The notes under the pieces were generated by a model, which was not told the origin of the DNA, ran no database searches, and saw nothing but the letters and a program-made list of their open reading frames with translations. From positions 4,620,001-4,684,000 of the forward strand of contig NC_092570.1 of the NCBI RefSeq assembly GCF_037975245.1: a DNA stretch of 64,000 bases. Direction: 5' to 3'. This document shows, in pieces, positions 26,201 to 36,600 of the stretch. Numbering within the stretch: position 1 is the stretch's first letter; each line of letters opens with the position of its first letter. A program made the translations under genes and the position numbers. The stretch comes from Apostichopus japonicus (lineage: Eukaryota > Echinodermata > Holothuroidea > Aspidochirotida > Stichopodidae).

Positions 26201-29200
26201 GTTTGTACATTAGTGTCGTAGTGAACTAGTTACAGTTTTGTGGTTAGACGTCTCACATGAAAAGCCTTGTGTCTGATTATCCAGCCAGATTGGTCTGCCT
26301 CAAATTTGTTTCTCCTCCCTTGCATGTACACATGAGCTGAAGATGAATTAGTAGTTATCTGCATCAAATGTTGCCAAACTGTTTTCATTTCAGAACCGGC
26401 ATACACTTTTAACTTATGCCCACAACCATCTCGTAGAAGAGAAAAGTCTGCACCTCGGCCAGTCGGAGATAACTCCCTGAAAACACATTCCATTTAAATT
26501 AAACCGCGGAATCACAAATATTATTACATCATCTCTGCAACATTAAGTGACAAATGAAATTCATTGCGTTACCTTTTCTCGTATACCATAATCAAAATAA
26601 CTTGTTTTTATGGAAGTTAACGGATGGCTGTGTCATAGGGAAGATCCCAAAGGTAGATTGGGTTTTTGTTTATGTTTAGGTTGTGGATTAATAATTATTG
26701 ATTCGGTTTAAGATTATTTCAATTCCTTGGCTTCCTCAGAATAAGAGAAAGTTTGTACCGAAGACTAAGGCTAAAAATCGGACCTTTTTACGATAAGCTT
26801 TTTACAGCTATGGAAATGGAAGTGCAACCACTACAAGGCAACCATTAAGTTAGGCCTAGCATGCCAGATGTCTAACTTGTAGATTATTTTCATTTTGCAG
26901 AGAATAAAGAAACTTTACAGTGAAGACTTCATATCCTGCCCGGTGAGTGTTTTAAAAAAATTTAAGCAAGGCATCAATGTAAACATCAACTTTAATATAT
27001 ATATATATATATTAGCAAAGATATGATTAGAATGAAGAAGTGTCCCAAACAGAAAGGAGAGGTCTTGTTTCATTTGTGGGTTATTTAATGGTTGTCTGGA
27101 GCTGCCATTTTCTGATGTGGAAGTGCTGACACCTTGGTGTAATCTATTCATATGTTCATGATCAAATGTATACTGTGCTATATATACTTTAAGCAACAAT
27201 AGCATTGTCCCATATCTACATTTTTGAATACCTCATCGACAACTTTTCACCCTGGAAAGCGATTTTACTAACCCGTCCTTGGTATTCTATTAACTATACC
27301 GATGGATGGCTAGGTTTGGAACTCCCTTAAGAAAATCATCCACATGTAATAGAATTCCCTTTTAGGGGTATGTTCATTCATCGTGTTATCTTGTTTTTAT
27401 CATTCACTAATTCATTCACTCATTCAATCATCCATTCACTCATTCATCTATTCACCCAGTCATCCATTCACTCATCCATACATTCACTCAGTCAATCATC
27501 CATTCATTCATCCATACACTCATTCAACCATCCATACACTCATTCAACCATCTGTTCACTCATCCATTCATTCAACCATCCAATCACACATTCATCCATT
27601 TATTGCTCACCCATTCCTCCATCCATCCATATGCTCATTCAACCATTCATTCATCCATCCATTCACACATTCATCCATCCATTCATACATTCATCCATTA
27701 ATTCACTCATTCATCCCTTCACTCATTCAGCCATCCATTCACTAATCCATCCATTCACACATCCATCCATTCATCCATTCTCTCAATCATCCATCCATTC
27801 ACTCATCCAATTACTCTTTCACTCATCCATCCATTTGCTCTTCCATTCTATCAATCATCCATTCATCCATCCATTCACCCAATTACTCATTCATCCTATT
27901 ACTCATCCATCCATCCATTCACTCATTCATCTATTCACTCATCCAATTATTCATCCATTCATCCATTCTCTCATTTATTCACTCATTCATATATTCAATC
28001 AATTATTCAGTTTCTTTATTTACTCAGTGAGACTCTTTTGCTATATCTCCTTACAGGTGTGCCGTGCTGACATGAACCCTGGAACTGATTTCGTACCCAT
28101 GATGCCATCAATCAGCTCGCTCCCTTACCTTCGAGTTCTGCTGCTTCCTGTGCAATTCAGAAACGAGTGGGTCGAAAACGGAGAGAGAAAGGTAACAATT
28201 TCACTTTGTCCTGAAACATCTACAAACCAAAGTTTTAATAGATTTAGGCTTTCAATGAATATCTACATTTGGATATCCGAGAGCTGATATTGAAGACAGT
28301 GTGTGGGTTGTGCCCTCATCTTTGAGACCACCACACAACCCTTAAAAAATATCAGCCCTATATGGCAAAATACTTGGATCAAAGTTTTGAGTCTTGCACC
28401 AGATGAAAATACACTCCTTTTTAATATACTAAGATCTACCTTAAGTTTCAATATGCTTTGAGCACATTCAGCCCATCGTGTGAGCTTTTCACCCCTCCTG
28501 CCCCCTCCCTCCCCCCTTGGGAAATAACCAGTTTCAGATTCATCCCTCTATTTCCACTCAGTTACTATGGAAGCAGAGTGCATACTCACTACCAAGAGTT
28601 GTATCATATGTACCTATCGTCTCCTCATTTCATTCCTCCTACCCCCACCCCCCCCCCCCCCTTGGGAGATAACCAGTTTCAGATTCATCCCTCTATTTCC
28701 ACCCAGTTACTATGAAAGCAGAGTGCATACTCACTACCAAGAGTTGTATCATATGTACCTATCGTCTCCTCTTTTCACCCTTCCCCCCCCCCCCTTGGGA
28801 GATAACCAGTTTCAGATTCATCCCTCTATTTCCACCCAGTTACTATGGAAGCAGAGTGCATACTCACTACCAAGAGTTGTATCATATGTACCTATCGTCT
28901 CCTCTCTTCATCCCTTAGATGATGCTGTTTGGTCATCCCAATGTCCTCTACATAATGAACAAAGTCAGCGGTGACGATCTCTTCTCCCAGCTCGAGAACA
29001 TAGCTCCCGTCTCAGCAGACTTTGCTGTAGCGCTCACTGATAGCCAGGTCGGTACCGCTCATCTCTAATATCTAGAAAAAAAAAGTCGTCAGTGCTTTGA
29101 CTTTCATATTGAAAGCAAGAAAATTTAGCTTGACATGTAAAATAAGGTCTTCTGCGTGTAAGATCATATAAACGAATGAGCCAAAGTATTGCCTTGTCTT

Positions 29201-32200
29201 CCAACATGTTTGCAATATTTGGGTTTGGAGGCATGGCATCTTCGTTTAAGTCCTCTTTCATAAGTATGTGAGCAAATCACAACTCATGCATGATACAGTG
29301 TTCACTTCTCGGTCTTTTGGTTAAGATCATGTGCAGCATTATGTTCCCCTTGTAGGGGAATCATGATACACACTGGACCATGATCACACAATCACAGTCT
29401 CGATGCAAGGGGGCCAGAGATTGAGAGCGGATCTGTCGTTTGGTTTTTTGTGCACAGGTTCTTTCATGGGTGACTTTCCTTAGAAAGCAACCTGGGCCTG
29501 ACTGCTATGTTTATACATAGTTGTTCACAAAATGCAGAAATATGATTTTTGCAAGATTGTACGAAATAAGTTTCCTCACTATGTCATATCCAATGCCCTG
29601 CCTAATCTCAATTGTACCCTCCTATGTGTACTGATTCTTCTGTTTTCTAAATTTACCGTGTTCTTAAAAGAAAAGAAGAAGAAGAGAAAAAGTAGAAAGC
29701 CATTTTCTCCTCATCTAAGACAATCAATTTATCAATTTTTCTTGTTGTAACCTTAAAGGGAAGGCGCTGCTCCAGATGTCCGTACGACCTTCAGTGTACG
29801 GGTTGTCATCTGGCCCGAGAGGTGGACATCACCCTGTCTCCGGACGACCACCTGACGGTCTGTTTCTACGACCTGACCCTACAAGCAGTGGAGGAGGCCA
29901 ACCGTTCCCTGGACCATGAGACCATGGACCATCTGGAGAGTAACGACCCCATCACATTACAGGACTGCTTTAGAGCTTTCACAGCAAGGTAGGCTGCAGC
30001 ATAGTAGTGGTGAGACTTGGAGTAGGTGTGGGAGGGTCAGGTGGGGGGTGGGGTGGGGTTGTTTCACACGACTAGGTAGGGAAAGGCGTATGTTGGTGGT
30101 TTGTTAAGTATTTTGTACAGATTTCACTTCTGTTTTGACCATGTAACCTACCAGGTAAATAATTATCAATAATAAATAATTATCAATTATTATCAATAAT
30201 TATTCAATAATCAATAATAAATAATTATTATCAATAATTATCAATAATTAAATAATTATCAATAATATATAATCAGGTAAATAATTACAACAGATGTCGG
30301 TATTTGGTAAATGTTTTATCGAGAGTGAAATGTTGTCCAATTTGATAAACTTATTATATTAGAGCAGCCCATTCATATTACACTCCTTGTTGGCCATTGA
30401 AACAACCAGTTGATTATTTCTTCACACTTTCTTCAGTGAGGAACTGGACGATAACAACCCCTGGTTTTGCCCAGAATGCAAGAAACACCGGAAAGCCATG
30501 AAGACCATCGCTATTCAGAAGTTTCCCAACACGCTGATCGTCTACCTCAAGAGGTAAATTACAAACCTTCTGCCAGGATTTTCTTCTTATTCCACCCTTT
30601 CGACCAATTGCAAAATTCTCCTCCATGGTTTAAACTCCAAACTAGCTCGTAGGAGAAGGAGGTTAGGAGAGCGATCGCCTTAGTTGTTTCAGCCGTTAAT
30701 GGAATGATGCTTACCATCGGTTCAGCCACTGTTTGTATCAATCGATCAAGCATCTAGCCACTGTATAGATGACTCTATGAGTTAGGAACTTGTACAGTTA
30801 CAAGCTTCGGAGAGTCTTGTCAGCTAATGATGATGGTAGTTATGTTAATAAATAAATAATAAATATGTCATTTATGTAGAGTTAAATCACATAAAGTATC
30901 AAAGTGTTTCACAAGAAACAATAAAAAGGAAATAAATACAGTGAAAACAAATAATAACCTAATAAAAATAATTTTTAAAATACCAACACAAAAAAGTAAA
31001 ACAATAAGAGGTTATTAAAAATACAATAGGAGGTTATATAAAAAACATTAGGAGGTTATAAAAGTACAATAAGAGGTTATAACACACAAGAGATTATAAA
31101 AAAAGTAATATTACGTAAAAATAACTTTTAAATAAATACGTCTCCAAACGACATTTATATATTGGCAGCGTTGGACTGGTCCTAATGTGGTCCTAATGTT
31201 GGACTGGTCCTATGTTGCGTCCATGCTATCACGAACATACTAGCAACTCACCTGGAACTCAGCACAAGATATTAGTATTGTTGTCACATTTGGATGTAAA
31301 GAATGAGAAGCCAGTCAGCTATGATATATAATTCAATCTTGAGGTATCAATATTCCATAAAGTGTCCTCCAACAGAATCCATACTAATTTCTTTCTCAAG
31401 CCTCCTAATTACAGTACATGCTAGTGACAGATTTAAAAAAGTGGGGGGGGGGATTGAAGGGGGGAGACTGCTCATAGCATTACTTATAAAGAGAACTTTT
31501 ATACAACAAAAAGCAACAGAAACACTGTAGTTTGTAAGATTTTGTATTTCTGGTTAAGATTTGAGTAACAACTTGATTGTCCAAGTTTCCATAAGTTTTG
31601 TTACCTTTTAAGGTATATATGTTTATAATGGGATTTTTCGTTTGTTTTTTTCCCTCACTGTAGATTTGTATTTCACCAGTTCACGAGTACAAAGCTTGAC
31701 AATAAAGTTCACTTTCCGATTGAAGACCTCAGTTTCTCAGAATTCATGAGTCCTGACTGTTCATTGGTCTATGACCTTCAGAGTGCGGTCTGCCATTTTG
31801 GAGGTATGTTCATCGAAACGACATCCAACACAGACTCTTCAGATAGGAAGTTAGATTCCTTGTTTTTGGTTGTGAAATTACTGTCTTGAAAGTTCTGCGT
31901 ATGTTCTTGGGATGGTGCATAAGTTCATACTTTTGTTACAGAGGTTTATCTCTACAATTTATTCAGGCCAGGGTTCTTCAATAATAGGGTTGTTGCAATG
32001 CAAGATTTTCCACATCGATGTATCTTCAATTTGTTTCCCCCACCCCCCCATAAACAATATTATCACCCACCCCCATTTCTGTCTCCTATCGCAATGAACA
32101 TTCATTTCCCCGTTTCAGAAGTAATTTTGTTGCTAGCAGGCTGTGTGATTCATGTTGTGATTTATTATCAAATTAATTTGCTTTTATCTTTTAAACGTCA

Positions 32201-33210
32201 AGTTTCGTGTTTGTGAGTCTCGGCTTAGATATTGCGATATCGTTGAGGATGGTTTGGGCAGACAATATCAGGAATGAACACTCATATTGATATATACATG
32301 GCCTACCATAGCAACAACACTATCCCGTAACCGACTCTTTTCATTATTGCAGGCGTCAACGCTGGCCATTACACCTCCTTCGTTAGAAACCCCATCACCG
32401 ACTCCTGGCAATACTGCAACGACGAAACCATCGAAGAGAGAGCGCCCTCGCTGGAAGATGCAGAAAACATCTACATCTTGTTTTATCAGAGGAAAGGTAA
32501 AACCACAGAGACTGTTAAAAAGAGGGTGAAATACTTCAGCAAGACTGCTGCAGCCTATTACTTGTGCAAAATATTTCCTGCCCATTAAAAAGAGTCTTGA
32601 TATGAAATTATTTTGTACAAAAGTTTTTTTTTTTTTGCATGACAGAGGATAGACCCCCCCCTACGTCCCAGTCATAATAGCAATTAAATTGTAAATTTGA
32701 AATGAAATAAAGATGTTTACAGAGCAGCACGTGGATTGACTTCTCAGAAGCAAATAAAGTCTGTCTTTGGTTACATTGTTAGCCCAGCTTTTACTTAGTC
32801 CCATGTTGTGATTGGCCATTGTAAACTCGGCTATATGAAGCAATCAGCAGTGATATGGTCGATTACTCCTCATCAGATGTCGATGCTCGCATCAAATTAT
32901 AAAGGCTTCTGGTTTGTCTGCTCCTCCTTCAGATACTGTTCTGCCTTTCAAACTTCCGAGACCCATCAAACCTTCAGAGCCGTTACCATCATCCCCCTGC
33001 AAAGAAGTGGAACAGTCTCCAAGCCCCATGGACGACCAGTCGCATTACTCTAACAGCGAGGACATCAACAGACTGCTGGCCTCGCTGAACCAGGAGGAGG
33101 CCACTACACCAGCCCCGACGACGGTGGGAGTAGAAGCTGTACAGGTGAAAGATTCGATGGAGGTGCCAATGAACAGTAGTCTAGAGGCACGATTGAGAGA
33201 ACTGGACTGA
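20279..33210 (+). CDS. Ubiquitin-specific protease (peptidase C19) with an inserted RING-like module, 15 exons
   Basis: Cysteine protease removing ubiquitin from proteins. Exons: 20279-20453, 20849-20926, 21567-21829, 22273-23448, 23980-24073, 24483-24658, 25268-26167, 26901-26942, 28057-28191, 28919-29047, 29759-29988, 30437-30553, 31664-31803, 32353-32496, 32933-33210. All join in frame to about 1358 residues. Cys box SGLQNMGNTCFMNSGLQC gives nucleophile C102; HDGQEFLALLLDSLH follows. A low-complexity acidic insert spans about 205-540. The USP zinc ribbon pairs are C567/C570 (ICNVCG) and C1144/C1147 (FCPECKK). VSIIYEPFMYLSVPLP and RRCSRCPYDLQCTGC (1058-1071) resemble USP4/15 and USP32/6 respectively. 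The His box NAGHYTSF gives H1224; WQYCND supplies N1241/D1242. Residues 926-970 form a RING-like module. N-terminal DUSP or UBL domains of USP4/15 are absent: only about 84 unstructured residues precede the Cys box. The exact orthologue is not assigned. Confidence 0.92.
25910..25996 (+). repeat. In-frame duplication in USP exon 7
   Basis: Two adjacent units of 42 and 45 bases encode DPALAGASSCPPGP and DPALAGASSCPPPGP (residues about 869-897). The first 33 or so bases are identical, suggesting a recent slip or unequal exchange in a disordered linker. Confidence 0.85.
26043..28074 (+). other. RING-like cysteine module inside the USP, split over three exons
   Basis: Residues C926-x2-C929-x14-C944-x4-C949-x2-C952-x14-C967-x2-C970. 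The fragments are HVCVICLEEM, ICQGKLCHQC and SCPVCRADM. Spacing fits a RING finger with seven of eight zinc ligands. The usual histidine (C-G-H-x-x-C) is glycine (C-Q-G-K-L-C), though H941 lies nearby. It is encoded by the end of exon 7, the 42-base exon 8 and the start of exon 9. Confidence 0.75.
27373..28027. repeat. (CATT/CATC)n tetranucleotide array in USP intron 8
   Basis: About 650 bases of imperfect CATTCATCCATCCATTCACT repeats ending about 30 bases before the exon 9 acceptor. The array stays open in the frame of exon 9, giving an artificial reading frame rich in His, Ile and Ser. The clean splice sites around it argue it is intronic. Confidence 0.9.
28500..28918. repeat. Three tandem copies of a 134-146 bp unit abutting the USP exon 10 acceptor
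   Basis: Each unit runs from a poly-C stretch through GATAACCAGTTTCAGATTC and ACTACCAAGAGTTGTATC to CCTATCGTCTCCTC. The last copy provides the pyrimidine tract and TTAG acceptor of exon 10 (28919). The other two lack this AG. Confidence 0.85.
29301..29479 (+). mobile_element. SINE-like repeat with a U2 snRNA-like head, copy 1 (USP intron 10)
   Basis: The first 45 bases align by eye at about four fifths identity with the 5' end of U2 snRNA (CTTCTCGG, CTTTTGG, TAAGATCA and GTTC landmarks in order). The body (GATCACACAATCACAGTCTC, GAGCGGATC, AGGTTCTTTC, GGGTGACTTT) recurs at 59440-59570 and 60291-60466 on the minus strand. A non-autonomous retroposon is the best reading. Confidence 0.75.
30140..30290. 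repeat. AT-rich tandem repeat (AATAATTATC units), USP intron 11
   Basis: Imperfect tandem copies of AATAATTATCAATAATTATT-like sequence. Confidence 0.8.
30840..31130. repeat. AT-rich repeats with AGGAGGTTATA motif, USP intron 12
   Basis: Several copies of AATAGGAGGTTATA or AATAAGAGGTTATAA in an A-rich context. Low-complexity intronic sequence. Confidence 0.65.
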
Positions 33211-33615
33211 GGAACAGTTTGTAAAGTCTTATACATAGAGGGAGTAGGGATTAGGGAAGGGAGAGATTAGCCGTGGGGGAGGTATGGGCCGTGAACGAGT
33301 GGGAGAGGGGGGGATGAAGAGAAATGGAATGAGGAACAGTTTGTAACTAATGCATAAAGGGATAAGGGGAGGGAGAGTAATATAGGGATTAGCCATTCGG
33401 GAGGTATTGGCCGTGAATGGGTGGGAGGTGGAATGGGGGGATGATGAGAAATGGAATGAGATGCATCCATCTCAAAGAAAATGTGAGAAAGCCGTCTGAC
33501 AGGTGCGAGTGTGTTGTGGTGATATAGAATCATAATTCCGTCACATACGAGTATATCTCAGGACGTATAATGTAAGAAGAAACATGAGAAATAAATTATA
33601 TTAGCCTCCTGATCA
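33211..33615 (+). other. Probable 3' UTR of the USP gene with polyadenylation signal
   Basis: Follows the TGA at 33208-33210. AATAAA is at 33590-33595. Two copies of a G-rich unit of about 125-130 bases lie at about 33211-33334 and 33335-33462 (shared GGAACAGTTTGTAA, GGATTAG, GGGAGGTAT, GGCCGTGAA, GAGAAATGGAATGAG). Confidence 0.65.
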
Positions 33616-36600
33616 ACACAAAAACGCTGCAAGTAGCTTCTTTCTAAAATATTTCAATTGTTGCTGAGGTGCAGGTCAGAGATAGTACAGACTATCTGCG
33701 TCTCCCACAGGGTGGTTGCTGTGCCAAGACAGAACCGAGTATTACGTCAGATTAAAAATTGAGATGGATATTAAATATATGAAATCAAAGCATGAACATG
33801 GCTCTACTGTTTGAAGAGTTTATACTTCAGTTGTCCTTTCCCTATAATTCGGTTATTTGGGGCGGTACCTATCAACCCAATCCCCACGAATAAGGGATTA
33901 TATAATATCGTATCGTATTGATATGTGTCATAGCATTAAGTATTCATGCAGCAAAGAAGTGTTATGCATGTTGTGTTATGTTTTAACATTTGTTCCTGCA
34001 CAAAATTAGGAGATGTACAACAGGAGATGAGCACTGTATAGTAAAAGCCCTGTTTGGTGTGAAGGAAAAGTCACTTGGGGATGGGGGGGGGGGGGAATTC
34101 TGAAAAGTATCTCCCTAATGAAGAAGGTTAGCCAGATTGTTTTGTTTGAAGCAACTAATGATAAAAACTGCTTTAGTTATGATTGGAGTTGTTGCAAACA
34201 ACTTTGTCTTCTTATTTTGCCTGGCTTTTAAGTAGTAAATACAGGCTTTAAAAGAGAAGTTGACATTATTGGAAATGAAAGTTGAAGAGTGAATTAAGCT
34301 GTCTGTCAACTTGAACTGTTGTGAGTTTTTACTTAAATTGTTAACTAGCAATGAGAAATTGATGAAAATCAACTCAATGGAAAAGAATTGCTTGAAAATG
34401 TTTGAGAGACTAATAATTAACAGCTCAGATGTTATCAAAGTCATGAAAATGAAGATAAACGAAAAGGCTGGAAGAAGATTAACTAGGCTAGTGATAGCTC
34501 TCCTGGTCACAGTTGTGATATGTAATATTCATGTTTAATCTTGTTTTTTTTTAACATACTGCATTTGAATTGTCATGTCTTGAGTTTGCAGTATCATTTG
34601 ATTGGAAATGGGGCAGGTTGGTCTCATTTCTGCCTTCCAAATCCTCCCCCATTCCACTCCTCCCCCATTCCACCTCTCCCCTAATCTCAATAAACTACAA
34701 ACAAGTGACAATGAAAATCATAAGGTGCTAGTTAAGCCCAATGAGCCAAATGCATTGCTTGCTTTACAGCTCCGGCCCCGCCAGTTGGATCACTGAACCA
34801 ATAGCATTTGAACCCAGTTTGTAGTCCCCTTCTCCATCCACCTTCAGCCCCTTCTTAATAAACCACAATAACCAATTAATAAAACCGATTAATAAACCGC
34901 AAGAACATATTTTTGTTTTTGTATTTTCAAAGAAACTATACCAAAAGGCAATTGATACTTTGTAGTTTGTTTCCTAAGTTTTTTGTTTGTTTGTAAAACA
35001 AGTGTTTTTGTATCTTATTTAAGCAGTTATTTGTGCAAATTAGAACACACATTCCTCCTCTCGATGAGTTTGAAACTCACGGGAAGTTTTAAACGGACAG
35101 GTTTCGTTACGTCCCTTTACATTATATTCTGTTTTCTTAGACAATTGTCATTTCAATGTGCGCATCTCATTAAGTTTGTTGTGTAAGCATAGTGAGTACA
35201 TTTGCTAGCCCTACTCTGTTGACAAGTTTTTTATTTTAATAGCAAAAGAGTGGAATTAATGAACTAAAACTCATAACTTTGTGAGATACAATAGCTCTTG
35301 TTGATGGCAAAGAGCGATTTAAACAGAACATGCCAAATTTGTATGATATATTTTAGATTTTCATTTAGTTTAGTCAAAAAAAAACAAAAAACAAAAGTAA
35401 GAAAAGGAGCTATTAAGGTAAGACTACAGAGAGGCTGTTTGTACATTTACTCAACCAAAATTGATGGTTATTTTGTACAGTGAAAGTTCTATCGCAACAA
35501 ATCCAATTTTTTTTCTTCGTTTTTGTTGCTCTTTAGAACATCATGTTTTGTGACTAATGAGTGTGGCCATTCTTAACATAAGCTTCCACACAGCAGACAT
35601 TTGACTTCAGTGAATGAGAATACTTTTGTGAATCAGAACATGGAGGAATAAATTTTTCAATCACTTTTTCAATAACTTCCTAATTAGTTTAGGCCAATTA
35701 CTGACAACCTTTACTGAAATCTAATTAAATCCACCAATTTGGAATTTCAGATCTCAAGTTTGAATCTCTTTATAGTAAAAAAAATTTAAAATTCTCTGCT
35801 TTTTTTGGCAAACAAATAATAGTAGTAAGGAAGAGAAAAAGAAATTATATCTTCTTAACAGTAATTGAATTTTTTTTTTTTTACATAAATCATGAAGTAT
35901 TTTCAGATTATAACTTTTTGCAAGGGAGTACTTAGTTTTGTTTGGCACACTTATTATCATTGTTTAGCAGGAATCACTTATTGGAAGGGGGGAGGCGATG
36001 GGAGGGGGGAACCTAAATTTATCATTATTTACCAAATTTGAAATGGGTCGCCATGTTGTTGTATGATCACAGCTTCCCGCTTTTCTAAAGATTATGAAAC
36101 ACTTGTCGTCAAGGTTACCTTTGATGAAGTAGATTTATATTATAGTAAGGCTCTTTCATATATTAATAAACCTGTACTGTGTATAGAAAAATTAAGAAAA
36201 GTTGATGATACCTTACCATTCAGTTTCATGAAATGTACAGCATTTTGTATTCTTGTGAGATGACTATTCTTGAGATTGATTTTTTTCCCCCCTCTTCTCT
36301 CTGTTTTTTTGTTTTTCATTTCATTTAAAGAGATCTGTTTTTAAAAAAAGTTTACATTATCAGTGAACAATAATATACAAGGTGCAATACAAGATGGAAT
36401 GTGCCTAAACAAATATGTCTGCCTCATTTTTTTTGGTTGTCATCCAAGAAATAGTGTAGAATGAGAATATTAGATGTGTTGGGATGCTGAAGACAGTTAT
36501 GTGCAGTGCCCTCTGAGTGAGCAATATATTGCAAATTAGTTGACCTCAGCTGACCTCCCCATATTCACACCCTTCCTCAATTAAGACATAAAGAAGCAGC

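Noticed and set aside
27370-28287. Long plus-strand frame rich in His, Ile and Ser
   Set aside because: A microsatellite translation inside USP intron 8. Flanking exons 8 and 9 have clean splice sites and join into a sensible RING-like sequence.
29301-29350. Functional U2 snRNA gene
   Set aside because: Only the first 45 or so bases resemble U2. The branch-recognition region, Sm site and 3' stem-loops are absent.
34115-34538. 131-codon minus and 75-codon plus frames in the spacer
   Set aside because: Hydrophobic or Lys-rich composition expected from AT-rich DNA. No splice partners, domain or repeat similarity.
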